Positions 45,541 through 53,889 of a DNA stretch of 64,000 bases are shown here, piece by piece. The number at the start of each line of letters is the position of its first letter. The first letter of the stretch is position 1. The stretch lies in the NCBI RefSeq assembly GCF_016599855.1, contig NZ_CP067041.1, positions 3,906,001 to 3,970,000 of the forward strand, in the 5' to 3' direction. This DNA is from Bradyrhizobium diazoefficiens (GTDB taxonomy: Bacteria > Pseudomonadota > Alphaproteobacteria > Rhizobiales > Xanthobacteraceae). The translations under genes and the position numbers were made by a program. The notes beneath the pieces are model-generated. The model saw only the letters and a list, made by a program, of their open reading frames with translations. It did not search any database and was not told where the DNA came from.

Positions 45541-45628
45541 AGATTGATCTCTGAATAGGCGCGCCAGCGCAGACCTGCGACCCAGCTGAGCGCGGACCTC
45601 GTCCCAAGCGCTTTGCCCTGCCGTGCCT

Positions 45629-46303
45629 TCAGCTTTCCGGTGCTGCGACCGCTGCCGGCACACTCAGCGGAGCTCCTCCCACCGAAACGGGCCCGATAGA
45701 TTTCGACTGCCGATCCATTCGTTTGCGGATCGCTGCGGACACTCCATAGCGGGCATGCGCCCTTCGGATGGAGGACGTGACGTCCGACACCATTGTATTT
45801 TGCAGCGAGTCGATCTTCGCGATCAGCGTGGACAGCTGCGAAGATATTTTCCTCACATCGACCCGGTCGTCCGTGATGCTCTGCCGCAGGGACAGCAGCA
45901 CCAATGAATCCTGCTGCAGCAGGGCTGTATTCTGTTGCAATACCTGGCTGCTCTCCTGCAGCGAAGCCGTGTGTTGCTGCTGGGCCGATTGAATATCCTT
46001 CAAGGCAGCAACCACCGGGTCCGTTTTCGGCGCGGACGTTTCCCAGCGCGGAAGCAGCTCGGCCAAACTGCCGACATTCAGCGACCGAAAATCAGACGGT
46101 GAAGTGTAAATGGCCGCCGCGCCATTGATGGCCAGGGCACACACCGACAAGGCCAGCACCGATGTCCGGCTGGAACGCTTGGTCGGTGCCGGCGGTTCGG
46201 GCGCTTCGAGTTCGGGTTGGGATTCGGGTGGCGCGGCTGCAAATGCGAGCGCTGCGGGGTCGAGGTGTTCGATGAAGCCCGGCATTTCGGATGTCGTGGT
46301 CAT
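45629..46303 (-). CDS. Single-TM coiled-coil protein
   Basis: A 224-residue protein starting MTTTSEMPGFIEHLDPAALA. An acidic/Pro-rich N-terminus (~1-45) precedes one hydrophobic segment (RTSVLALSVCALAINGAAAI, ~46-66). A Gln/Ser-rich coiled coil follows (IQSAQQQHTASLQESSQVLQ and SLRQSITDDRVDVRKISSQL). The Ala-rich tail ends ...VPAAVAAPES. It probably anchors a periplasmic coiled coil. I recognise the architecture from Bradyrhizobium but know no function. Confidence 0.65.
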   Translation of the reverse strand: MTTTSEMPGFIEHLDPAALAFAAAPPESQPELEAPEPPAPTKRSSRTSVLALSVCALAINGAAAIYTSPSDFRSLNVGSLAELLPRWETSAPKTDPVVAALKDIQSAQQQHTASLQESSQVLQQNTALLQQDSLVLLSLRQSITDDRVDVRKISSQLSTLIAKIDSLQNTMVSDVTSSIRRAHARYGVSAAIRKRMDRQSKSIGPVSVGGAPLSVPAAVAAPES

Positions 46304-46590
46304 GTGCATTGACCTCATGAGCGAGCAAAAGGAGGCCGTCGCCGGAACGTCCTCGCGACGCCTCCTTTACGCAGCACCCACTTACAACTGCCTAAAATTG
46401 TGGGCTTTTCGGATTAATTCCACGTTAGCGAGATGGGCCGCCAGGGATGTCCACCCGCCCCGGCCGACTACGGGGCTATGCGATGGACTTGCGATGCAGG
46501 CCTTCCATTCTGTTCCACGAGGCAAGCCCAAAAAAGCCAGGAGACAACCGGCTCGAAAGGTGTAGGATTCGACCAAACGGGAGGACCGGC

Positions 46591-46761
46591 ATGTTTGAGA
46601 TCAGCGGTTTCGACACGGCAGGCGTCGTCAACCTCAAGCGCGAGTCGCTCGCCGCCGCCCTCAAGAAGGCCAGGGAGCTGATCGAGGACGGGTGCCGCGA
46701 CGTTCAGATCGTCGATCCCAACGGTCGGGTCTACACCTCTTTTGAGGAGCAGGCCGCTTAG
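46591..46761 (+). CDS. Small hypothetical protein (56 residues)
   Basis: A 56-residue protein MFEISGFDTAGVVNLKRESL, with a helix LAAALKKARELIEDG and a beta-like CRDVQIVDPNGRVYTSFEE. GGGAGG lies 6 nt before ATG 46591. It resembles small regulatory or DUF proteins that occur in multiple copies in rhizobia. Soluble; function unknown. Confidence 0.6.
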   Translation: MFEISGFDTAGVVNLKRESLAAALKKARELIEDGCRDVQIVDPNGRVYTSFEEQAA

Positions 46762-46816
46762 CCACCATGCCTTCGGCGCTCTTCGGATAGCACCCGGCTT
46801 CGGGAAAGGACTTGGC

Positions 46817-46972
46817 GTGCGATCGCGCTATTGGCTTGCCATGCTGATCTGCTCAACGGTCGGCGGCCTTGTCCCAGCGTTGTGGGGTCGCGAGCTATTG
46901 TCCTACTCCGGGGTCCTGTTCAGCTGCGTCGGCGGAGCTGTCGGATTGTGGATCGCCGACCGAACCAGATAG
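46817..46972 (+). CDS. Two-TM small membrane peptide (GTG start)
   Basis: A 51-residue peptide from GTG 46817 (VRSRYWLAMLICSTVGGLVP) with two hydrophobic helices. GGGAAAGGA lies 7 nt upstream. An ATG at 46742 in frame lies inside the preceding gene and is less likely. Function unknown. Confidence 0.45.
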   Translation: MRSRYWLAMLICSTVGGLVPALWGRELLSYSGVLFSCVGGAVGLWIADRTR

Positions 46973-47094
46973 AACCGGACAGGCGACAATGATGACCCGC
47001 GCTGATTTTCGCTAGCCGAGCCCATCGTTGCCAATCAATGCGTTTGGGCGCACGCTCCCTCCAGGCGCGCAAGACGCCGCACGGGGAGAGACAC

Positions 47095-47334
47095 ATGAAG
47101 GAACCGGCCCTGGATGGTCGCCATCGGGACAAGGATGGCGAGATTATCAAGAAACACGGCAACACCCTCCTCGGCACATTGCGCAAAATCTACGGCAAGG
47201 GTTTTGCGGCAGGCTATCCGGATACGACCCAATTGAGTGAAGTGCTGCATCAGCTCAACGAGACCTCGCTGAGTCAATTGCGTCGCGATCACGGCACCGG
47301 GCATTTGGCGCACAAAATCGATCACGCGAAGTGA
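47095..47334 (+). CDS. Small conserved Bradyrhizobium protein (79 residues)
   Basis: A basic, mostly helical protein MKEPALDGRHRDKDGEIIKK, with GNTLLGTLRKIYGKGFAAGY and LHQLNETSLSQLRRDHGTGH. GGGGAGAG lies 4-5 nt before ATG 47095. I recognise the opening (KEPALDGRHRDK.GEI.KKHGNT) as a small protein family of Bradyrhizobium and relatives, without known function. Confidence 0.65.
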   Translation: MKEPALDGRHRDKDGEIIKKHGNTLLGTLRKIYGKGFAAGYPDTTQLSEVLHQLNETSLSQLRRDHGTGHLAHKIDHAK

Positions 47335-47483
47335 CGGATGTCACTCGGCCGACCTGATGTCGTCGAGACGACCTGCGCCAATAGCCTCCAGCGAAGTGCG
47401 TCGGGCCGGCTGCGCGACTGGTCACACTTGCCGTTGAGCCTTCCGAAACCGCGCGCTAGGATAGGCCTTTTCCGGAGGCTCAT

Positions 47484-47723
47484 TTGAAACAGGTCATTAT
47501 TGCCGCAGCCCTCGCGCTGCTTGCCACGACGCCAGCCCGATCCCAGACCCTCGTCGATCCCAGCAAGGTAGCGCCCGAATACCGCGAAGCAGCCGAGAAG
47601 CGCCGCGCCGAGCAGATCCGTCAGCGCGAATGCGCCCTAAAGGCGGATCTGGAGAAGGTGCTGCCGCGAGATCGGACCGTGTATCTCAACCACTGCCTGG
47701 ACACGATGGCCGCGAAGCAGTAG
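47484..47723 (+). CDS. Small secreted protein (TTG start)
   Basis: A 79-residue protein with a clear signal peptide (KQVIIAAALALLATTPARSQ). The mature part is a charged helix with two cysteines (RQRECALKADLEKVLPRDR; LNHCLDTMAAKQ) that could form a disulfide. It starts at TTG 47484 with CCGGAGG 5 nt upstream. Function unknown; periplasmic. Confidence 0.6.
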   Translation: MKQVIIAAALALLATTPARSQTLVDPSKVAPEYREAAEKRRAEQIRQRECALKADLEKVLPRDRTVYLNHCLDTMAAKQ

Positions 47724-47823
47724 CGGTCCGCCTGCGATCGGGTCACAACGGGCCTTCAGGCTTTCTTCAGACATTCGGCCCACCGTAGCCGCCGGCTTCC
47801 AACCATCATTGTTTGTCGGCGCA

Positions 47824-48114
47824 ATGAGTTCGGTCCAAATCCAGTGCACGCGTTGCAAGACGATGTTTCGCGATCTCGCGGGGCGGTTGCAGGACGGCTA
47901 TTCCAGGCAATGTCCCTGTTGCGAGGTGGTGCTGTTCTTCGCCGAGGATTCGCAACATCCTTTCATCAAGCGTGCGATGCGCAGCGCGCGGCAAGTCCGG
48001 AAAGAACTGCGCGAAGCCGAAGCAACCAGGCTCGCTGCGCCGCAGGAGCCGCGCGCGGTCCCACGCTCGCGATCGTCCACGGGACGGGCGCGGCTGCAGG
48101 AGCGATCGGAGTAG
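47824..48114 (+). CDS. Zinc-ribbon protein (MJ0042-like)
   Basis: A 96-residue protein starting MSSVQIQCTRCKTMFRDLAG. It has two CxxC pairs (CTRC, CPCC) spaced as in short zinc ribbons, followed by a basic, low-complexity tail. Ribosome site weak; start 47824 chosen over 47809 by fit to the ribbon N-terminus. It is one of four small CxxC proteins in the window. Confidence 0.55.
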   Translation: MSSVQIQCTRCKTMFRDLAGRLQDGYSRQCPCCEVVLFFAEDSQHPFIKRAMRSARQVRKELREAEATRLAAPQEPRAVPRSRSSTGRARLQERSE

Positions 48115-48129
48115 CACCCCGTCGGCCGC

Positions 48130-49049
48130 TTACGTCGCTTCGATCCAGATCCCGGCATCCGAATGCGCACGGATGTGGTCGACCAGAAAATCCGAGAACA
48201 CCCTGATCTTCGCCGGCAGCCGCACGCGGTTCTGATAGGCCACGTTCATCGTCAGCAGCGGCAGCTCCCAGTCCCTCAGCACCGGCACGAGCTTGCCGGC
48301 GGCGATGTCGCTCTGCACGATGTAAAGCGGCTGGATCAGGATGCCGAGCCCTGCGCGCGCGGCACCGCAGATGATCTGGCCATCATTGCTGTCGAGCGTC
48401 GCGCGATCCGGACGGTCTGCGTCGTGCTGGCCTTGCTCAGGCGCAGCGAATAGGGATCGTTGGCGAGGTTGTAGACCAGCATATCATGGCGTGCGAGATC
48501 GGTGGGATGCTCGGGGGCGCCGTGCGTCGCGAGATAGGATGGTGCGGCCGCCAGCACGCGGCGCATCTGTCCGATGCGGCGGATGATGATGTTGGAATCC
48601 GGCTCCTGCTCCCTTGTGCGGATCGCGACATCGATGCCGGCTTCGATGAAATCAGGATAGCGGTTGGCGGCAATGATCTGGACGTCGAGCTTCGGATAGA
48701 GCTTGCGAAACGCCGGCAGCATCGGCGCCATATAGATCATCGCAAAGGACAGCGAGCTCGTGACGCGCAGCATGCCCTTGGGCGAGAGCGCGCGGTCACT
48801 GACGGCATCTTCGGCCTCGGCGAGCTCGTTCAGCAGCGTGCTACAGCGCTGCAACAGCTCCTGCCCGGCTTCGGTCAGCCACTGCCGGCGCGTGTTGCGC
48901 TCGATCAGCCGGACCGCGAGCCGCTCCTCCAGCGCGCTCAGGTGCCGGCTCGCCGCGGCGTTCGACATCCGCAAGGTCTCGGCGGCCTTGGAGAGACTGC
49001 CGAGCTCGGCCGTCCTGGAGAACACCTCGAGCTGCAGGAGCCGGTCCAT
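48130..49049 (-). pseudogene. LysR-family regulator, frameshifted
   Basis: The winged helix is intact (MDRLLQLEVFSRTAELGSLS, then AAASRHLSALEERLAVRLIE), as is the effector domain up to QTVRIAR. A single-base frameshift near 48398-48408 then diverts the frame to a stop at 48336. The other frame continues the LysR sequence (TLDSNDGQIICGAARAGLGI, ILIQPLYIVQSDIAAGKLVP) to 48130. It is divergent from the Dabb/maleylacetate reductase operon, with TGGAAA-N25-TTTCCA (49062-49098) between them. A sequencing error cannot be excluded. Confidence 0.8.
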
Positions 49050-49156
49050 TCTTCCTCATAGTGGAAAAGAGACTTACGATTCTTGGTCTTTATTTCCATT
49101 TTCTGCAAGGCAAAATAGCCCCAACAAACAAGTTTGCAGGCGAGGAATTCTGGGAA

Positions 49157-49480
49157 ATGTCCGGTCCGATCAAGCACATCGTGATGTGGCGGCTGCGTGG
49201 GGAGACCCAGGCGGAGCGCTCGGCGGCGCGCACCAAGGTCAAAACCCTGTTCGAAGGCCTCAAGGGTCGGATCGACGGCCTCACCCATATTGAGGTCGGC
49301 GTCGACGTCAGTGAGGTCGATTATGCTTGCGACGTCGTCCTGGTCTCCGAATTCACCGACAGCGCCGCCCTGAAAGCCTACGCCACCCATCCGGAGCACT
49401 TGCGGGTGCGGGAGGAGCTCGGCGACTTGCGGATCGGGCGCTTCCAGGTTGATTATCCCCTCAAGGAGACCGGCGCATGA
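49157..49480 (+). CDS. Dabb (stress-responsive A/B barrel) domain protein
   Basis: A 107-residue protein (MSGPIKHIVMWRLRGETQAE) with the ferredoxin-like Dabb fold: an N-terminal IKHIVMWRL strand, a helix AARTKVKTLFEGLKGRIDGL, and HIEVGVDVS...DVVLVSEFTDSAALKAYATHPEH. Such proteins occur as small enzymes or partners in aromatic catabolic operons. It overlaps the next gene by 4 bp (49477-49480), so it is translationally coupled to maleylacetate reductase. Confidence 0.82.
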   Translation: MSGPIKHIVMWRLRGETQAERSAARTKVKTLFEGLKGRIDGLTHIEVGVDVSEVDYACDVVLVSEFTDSAALKAYATHPEHLRVREELGDLRIGRFQVDYPLKETGA

Positions 49481-50556
49481 TCGGTTCGTTCACCTTTGAA
49501 AATCTGCCCTGCCGCGTTGTATTCGGCAGCGGAACGCTTGCCACCGCCAAGGCCGAAATCGAGCGCCTCGGCGGCAAGCGCGCACTGGTGCTGACGACGC
49601 CGCAGCAGGAAGCGCAAGGCGCCGCACTCGGTAAAGCGCTGGGCCCGCTCTATGGCGGCATCTTCGCCGGCGCCACGATGCACACGCCGGTCGAGGTGAC
49701 CGAGCGGGCGGCTGCAGCGATGAAGGCCAGCGACGCCGATTGCGTGGTCGCGCTCGGCGGCGGCTCGACGACCGGACTCGGCAAGGCGCTGGCCTTGCGC
49801 ACCGGAATCAACCAGCTCTGCATTCCCACCACCTATGCGGGCTCGGAGATGACGCCCATCCTCGGCCAGACCGAGAACGGCCTGAAAACCACGGTACGCG
49901 ACACCGCCGTGCTGCCGGAGACCGTGATCTACGACGTCGATCTGACGCTGACGCTGCCAGTCGGCCTCGCCGCGACCTCCGGCATCAACGCCATCGCGCA
50001 CGCAGCGGAAGCGCTGTACGCGCGCGACACCAATCCCGTGACCTCGCTGATGGCGGAAGAAGGCATCCGCGCATTGGCGAGTGCCCTGCCCGCGATTGCC
50101 GCCAGGCCCGACGATCGCGCCGCGCGAACCGACGCACTTTACGGCGCCTGGCTGTGCGGCGTGTGTCTCGGCACCGTCGGCATGGCGCTGCATCACAAGC
50201 TCTGCCACACGCTCGGTGGCACTTTTGATCTGCCGCATGCGGAGACGCACACGATCGTGCTGCCGCATGCGCTGGCCTACAACGCGCCGGCCGTCCCCGA
50301 GGCGATGGCGCGGATCGCGCGCGCGATTGGCGCCGCTGATGCAGCGCAGGGGCTCTACGGTCTTGCGAAGCGGATGGGCGCCAAGGTCGCACTGCGCGAC
50401 ATTGGCATGCCCGAGAGCGGCATCGACAAGGCGGCGGATCTCGCCGTGACCAATGCCTACTGGAATCCGCGCCCGCTCGATCGCAATGCCATCCGTGATC
50501 TCATTGCTCGTGCCTGGGCGGGCGAGCCTCCGGTCACAACCAAAGCGGCGGCCTGA
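49477..50556 (+). CDS. Maleylacetate reductase (iron-containing alcohol dehydrogenase family)
   Basis: A 359-residue type III alcohol-dehydrogenase-like enzyme. The opening FENLPCRVVFGSGTL is characteristic of maleylacetate reductases. The nucleotide motif is ALGGGSTTGLGKALALRTG. Metal-site regions include GLAATSGINAIAHAAEALYA and HHKLCHTLGGTFDLPHAETHT. It reduces maleylacetate to 3-oxoadipate in resorcinol/hydroxyquinol degradation. Hydroxyquinol dioxygenase genes do not follow. A truncated amidohydrolase does, so the cluster looks broken. Confidence 0.88.
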   Translation: MIGSFTFENLPCRVVFGSGTLATAKAEIERLGGKRALVLTTPQQEAQGAALGKALGPLYGGIFAGATMHTPVEVTERAAAAMKASDADCVVALGGGSTTGLGKALALRTGINQLCIPTTYAGSEMTPILGQTENGLKTTVRDTAVLPETVIYDVDLTLTLPVGLAATSGINAIAHAAEALYARDTNPVTSLMAEEGIRALASALPAIAARPDDRAARTDALYGAWLCGVCLGTVGMALHHKLCHTLGGTFDLPHAETHTIVLPHALAYNAPAVPEAMARIARAIGAADAAQGLYGLAKRMGAKVALRDIGMPESGIDKAADLAVTNAYWNPRPLDRNAIRDLIARAWAGEPPVTTKAAA

Positions 50557-50561
50557 TCGAG

Positions 50562-50690
50562 ATGCAGCGCACCCTGATTCGGTCAGCGACGATCATCAGC
50601 ATGGACGATCGCATCGGCAATCTCCGTGCCGGAGACGCGCTGGTGGAGAACGGGCGGATCGCCGACATCCGTCCCTACGGCGGCAGGGCT
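50562..50690 (+). pseudogene. 5' fragment of an amidohydrolase gene
   Basis: The first ~40 residues (MQRTLIRSATIISMDDRIGN, then DALVENGRIADIRPYGG) match the N-terminal strand region of metal-dependent amidohydrolases of the cytosine-deaminase/atrazine-chlorohydrolase type. The sequence then changes to an unrelated stretch and a terminator. The metal-binding domain is missing. This marks a deletion or insertion boundary near 50690, downstream of maleylacetate reductase (5 bp gap). Confidence 0.75.
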
Positions 50691-50716
50691 GACTCAGAGG
50701 CGGCTCGTCGCAAAAA

Positions 50717-50742
50717 GCCCCAGTGCTTGAAGGCACTGGGGC
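50717..50742 (+). terminator. Intrinsic-type hairpin
   Basis: GCCCCAGTGC-TTGAAG-GCACTGGGGC, a perfect 10-bp stem preceded by AAAAA. On + the tail is GTTTC, on - it is TTTTTG, so it could also work on the minus strand. Confidence 0.65.
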
Positions 50743-50805
50743 GTTTCAACAAGAATAAATTAGTAAGGCAATGACGCCTCTATAGCAGCGAACCCAGCGA
50801 CAGCT

Positions 50806-50821
50806 TGTGAACTGGTTCACA
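50806..50821. promoter_or_regulatory. Perfect CRP-type palindrome
   Basis: TGTGAACTGGTTCACA, matching TGTGA-N6-TCACA exactly. It lies between two convergent gene ends, 42 bp beyond the Nudix stop, so it has no obvious target promoter. It may be chance, a relic of deleted DNA, or a site for an unannotated transcript. Confidence 0.35.
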
Positions 50822-50863
50822 TGCGCCGCGCGGGTGGTCCGAAGATTTGTCACAGCCGAGCGG

Positions 50864-51256
50864 CTAGCTCCGCCGGTGCTTCCTCGGAAACAAGCGATCG
50901 CGGATATAGCGCGAGGTCGCGGTCAGGCGGATCCCACGCGGCTTCTGCCAGGCGGCGCGGTCGATCTCGTTCTTGTCGCCGATCTCGAGCCTGCCCTTGG
51001 CGCTCTTGGCGATGAAGATGGCATCGCTCATCTTGCGCCCGGAGCGCTTGTTTTTGGCCGTCACTTCCTTCCAGAGGCTGATCCGGCCGAGCTTCAGCTT
51101 CGGCAGCTCCTCCTTGATCTCCCGCCGCAGGCAGTCCTTGTCGGACTCGCGCGCGCGCTTGCGGCCCCCGGGGAACATCCAGAGACCGTCCGACCGTCGC
51201 CTGACCAACAAAACCTTGCCGCGCTTGGCGGCTACCAGCTTGGAAGACTTCGCCAT
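50864..51256 (-). CDS. Nudix hydrolase
   Basis: A 130-residue Nudix enzyme. The Nudix box fits GRKRARESDKDCLRREIKEEL (G-x5-E-x7-REUxEE), except that the residue pair following is not G-U. The start MAKSSKLVAAKRGKVLLV (51256) gives the usual N-terminal strand; an upstream start adds 11 residues. Substrate unknown; these proteins hydrolyse nucleoside diphosphate-linked compounds. It is rich in Lys/Arg, with a basic C-terminus. Single gene, convergent with the decayed catabolic cluster. Confidence 0.85.
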   Translation of the reverse strand: MAKSSKLVAAKRGKVLLVRRRSDGLWMFPGGRKRARESDKDCLRREIKEELPKLKLGRISLWKEVTAKNKRSGRKMSDAIFIAKSAKGRLEIGDKNEIDRAAWQKPRGIRLTATSRYIRDRLFPRKHRRS

Positions 51257-51410
51257 ACCTGTCGCAAACCGAGAACAGAATCGGGCCATGGTAACTTGTC
51301 TATTTCATTAGACAAGTTCGGCAACCGCCCTGGTTGCCGGCGGTGCCCGCAATTATCCACACGTGCGAAGCGCGGCAAATGTCGCGCTTTTCCCCAAAGG
51401 GCGTGCCGCG

Positions 51411-52511
51411 CTATTGCACCTCGTCGGCCGGCGGCGAGGTGGCGGTCCGCTTCCCCGTCTCGCCCCCGATCCACGCCGCCGTCAATTCCCACGCCACCGA
51501 CAGGATGATCGGCCCGATGAACAGGCCGACGATGCCGTGGGCGAGCGTGCCGCCGATCACGCCGACGAAGATCACGATGGTCGGCGTATTGAGACCGCGT
51601 CCCATGACGAGCGGTTTCAACATGGTGTCGATGAAGCCGACGACGACGAAGAACACAGTGAGCACCAGCGCCGTGGTGAGGTCCTTGGCGGTCCAGATCC
51701 AGATGATGACGGGCAGCAGCACGAGGAAGGCGCCGATCTGCACGATCGACAGCAGCAGCACGATGAAGGCCAGCAGGCCCGCGCTCGGCACGGCCGCGAG
51801 CTTGAAGCCGATGCCGGCAAGCAGCGCCTGCACGATAGCGACGCCGATCACGCCTTGCGCCACGGCGCGGATGGTGGCGCCGCCAAGCTCGAGGAAATGC
51901 TCGCCCTGCTCCGGCACGATCCGCGACAGGAAGCTGCGCCCGGCCGCAACCAGCCGGGGTCCGTGAGGAAACAGGAAGCCGGCCACGAACACCGAGACCA
52001 GGAACTGGAGCGTTCCGAGGCTCGCATCGCCAGCGAGGATCAGGAGCGGTCCCGCCAGCGGCTGGAGATAGGGCGCGACTTCGCGCAGCACGGCACGAAT
52101 GTTGTTGTAGGCCTGGTCCCAGAGCTCGTAGAGCGTCGGGCCGATGACCGGCCACGACTTGATCGCATCCGGCGCCGTCTGAAGCGCGAGGTCACCGGTG
52201 CCGAGTTCGTGTGCGAGCTCCCTCGCCCCATCGACGGCACTGATGCCGAGCCAGGTTGCGGGGCCGAGGACGATGCCGAGCGTGATCAGGGTGAGGATCG
52301 CGGCTGCGGTCTTGGGCCGGCCGCCAAGGATCTTGGCGACCCAGCTGAACGCCGGATAAAACGCGACCGCAAGCACGGAGCTCCAGGCCAGGATCGGGAC
52401 GAACGGGCGGATGATCAGGAATGTCCAGATGATCAGCAGCGCCAACAGGCCGAGCCGGATCACGAGCTGGATGACGTCCTCGCCCGTCAGGAGCTGACGC
52501 AGACTTTTCAC
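51411..52511 (-). CDS. AI-2E/PerM-family transporter
   Basis: A 366-residue inner-membrane protein of the AI-2E family with about seven TM helices (LVIRLGLLALLIIWTFLII; VPILAWSSVLAVAFYPAFSW; the paired family signature near GGATIRAVAQGVIGVAIVQA; IVIFVGVIGGTLAHGIVGLF). Such proteins export small molecules; the substrate here is unknown. GTG 52511 (VKSLRQLLTGEDV) is preferred to an ATG at 52595 because the latter adds a non-homologous basic leader. Confidence 0.85.
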   Translation of the reverse strand: MKSLRQLLTGEDVIQLVIRLGLLALLIIWTFLIIRPFVPILAWSSVLAVAFYPAFSWVAKILGGRPKTAAAILTLITLGIVLGPATWLGISAVDGARELAHELGTGDLALQTAPDAIKSWPVIGPTLYELWDQAYNNIRAVLREVAPYLQPLAGPLLILAGDASLGTLQFLVSVFVAGFLFPHGPRLVAAGRSFLSRIVPEQGEHFLELGGATIRAVAQGVIGVAIVQALLAGIGFKLAAVPSAGLLAFIVLLLSIVQIGAFLVLLPVIIWIWTAKDLTTALVLTVFFVVVGFIDTMLKPLVMGRGLNTPTIVIFVGVIGGTLAHGIVGLFIGPIILSVAWELTAAWIGGETGKRTATSPPADEVQ

Positions 52512-52799
52512 AGGCACGGCTTTCCTTGCGGCATCTACCCGGGGTCCGGCACTTGCGCGGGCTTGGGTTATTGCCAGCCACGGGCCGGGCGTCAAGACGA
52601 GCGGGCGCGCCTGGATCGACCGGCGGCGCGATTTGGACTGACGGACGCCCCGAAAAAATCGGGAAAATCCTGCGAGATCGCCGACCTCGGCCGGGTTTGC
52701 CTAACGGCGATTAACCGGATTTGCGCGGGCCGGTTTACGCCGATGCAAAGGCTCGAACCTAGACTTTGTCGCGAGATCACAAAAACACTTGTCGGTGCA

Positions 52800-53027
52800 A
52801 TGGCCAACAGTCTCTGGACGATCGAAGAATTCACCTGCCCCGGTTGCAGCATGAACTACACCGCGACAAGGGAGGAGCATGCCGAGCCGCACGCCGGCAG
52901 CTTCAAATGCAGTATCTGCAGCAGCGTGGTGCACGAATGGTCCGGCACGCATCACTTCTTCGGCTGGTCGGCGGTGAAGACCAAGCCGCCGGTGTTCGGA
53001 CGGCGCTGGGCGGGTGCGGGGTGGTAG
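52800..53027 (+). CDS. Small zinc-ribbon protein
   Basis: A 75-residue protein (MANSLWTIEEFTCPGCSMNY) with two CxxC pairs (CPGC and CSIC) about 24 residues apart, then an aromatic C-terminus (VVHEWSGTHHFFGWSAVKTK). It resembles the 47824 zinc ribbon in layout. Function unknown. It is divergent from the AI-2E gene across ~290 bp. Confidence 0.7.
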   Translation: MANSLWTIEEFTCPGCSMNYTATREEHAEPHAGSFKCSICSSVVHEWSGTHHFFGWSAVKTKPPVFGRRWAGAGW

Positions 53028-53054
53028 GCTGAGGCGCCAACTACGAGATTCCGC

Positions 53055-53134
53055 AGTCAATGCGAGCGCAGCGAAGCAAATCCAGAATCCTACCGTGCGG
53101 ACAATCTGGATTGCTTCGCTGCGCTCGCAATGAC
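53055..53134. repeat. REP-like palindrome (copy 2)
   Basis: Imperfect inverted repeat: arms AATGCGAGCGCAGCGAAGCA and TGCTTCGCTGCGCTCGCAAT with CCAGA/TCTGG inside. Same family as 4282-4360. Confidence 0.9.
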
Positions 53135-53698
53135 GGTCAACCTTCTGCCGCAAAATAAATCCTGATTTACCGACATTCGGATTTGTCTACGAGCGAAACA
53201 CCCTGGCCCGAGACAAGTGGGATCGCGATCGTCACGAACCGCGGCCCGGGCAGCGATGGACCCGACGGCGTCGGGCGTGAGCACACGCCAGCACTCGAAG
53301 GCCCGGCGAGGACGTGCGCGGACGGCCAAGTCGTGTGGTCCTGACGCCCGGAGTCTGCGCGTCAAATCCCGTGGTGATGGATGCCGTTCAACCGGACGCA
53401 CGCGTCAGCCATCCGCAGGGCGACGGGGGCAATAGTGCATGCTCCCCGGGGAGAGCGCGAAGTACGCCGTAAACCATTGCGCAGGGAAGGCCGGGCGTTC
53501 GGCCAACCAGTGGTCCACCCCGTGTGCTCTTTTCCAGCGCACGGATCGCGGGTGCCGCCGGCGCCCGGCCTTCCCTGCGCCCTTGTCTCGTTGAGGGCGA
53601 CGCGATGGAGCAAAGCTCGCGCGGAACACGCCGCGAGAGTGCGAAGGTGTGTCTGTAATGGAAATACAAGATGATGATCTCTGCAAACTCCTCACGCT

Positions 53699-53778
53699 CC
53701 GTCATTGCGAGCGCAGCGAAGCAATCCAGAGTATTTCCGCGGAAGGATTCTGGATTGCTTCGCTGCGCTCGCAATGAC
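53699..53778. repeat. REP-like palindrome (copy 3)
   Basis: CGTCATTGCGAGCGCAGCG... and its complement end-to-end, with ATCCAGA/TCTGGAT and an inner TTTCCGCGGAA. Same family as copies 1 and 2; closest to copy 2 in the arms. Confidence 0.9.
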
Positions 53779-53889
53779 GACGTTGAAACAGCTGCCTACC
53801 ACCACGCCTAGCCTCGCCCAACGAACGTCGTGTGCGAAAACCGCGGCTTCTGCTACACTTCCCCTCCCCGCAACTCAAGTCGACACGCA

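Larger units (their letters stand above)
53028..53889. repeat. Interspersed-repeat block without coding genes
   Basis: An 860-bp region before the acetoacetyl-CoA synthetase gene. Two copies of the CGTCATTGCGAGCG palindrome flank ~560 bp. In translation this DNA gives the familiar spurious peptides of a Bradyrhizobium-wide repeat (minus-strand LRASGPHDLAVRARPRR and MVYGVLRALPGEHALL). Open frames occur in both strands without ribosome sites, as expected for a non-coding repeat. The family name is not known to me; recognition is from memory. Confidence 0.65.

Noticed and set aside
42320..48129. CRISPR arrays, prophage or complete insertion sequences in the accessory region
   Set aside because: No regularly spaced direct repeats, no transposase or integrase motif, and no phage structural genes were visible.
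51363..52799. Very long + strand frame antisense to the AI-2E gene
   Set aside because: It is a codon-bias shadow (Arg/Asp/Glu-rich) of the transporter; the real + gene begins at 52800.
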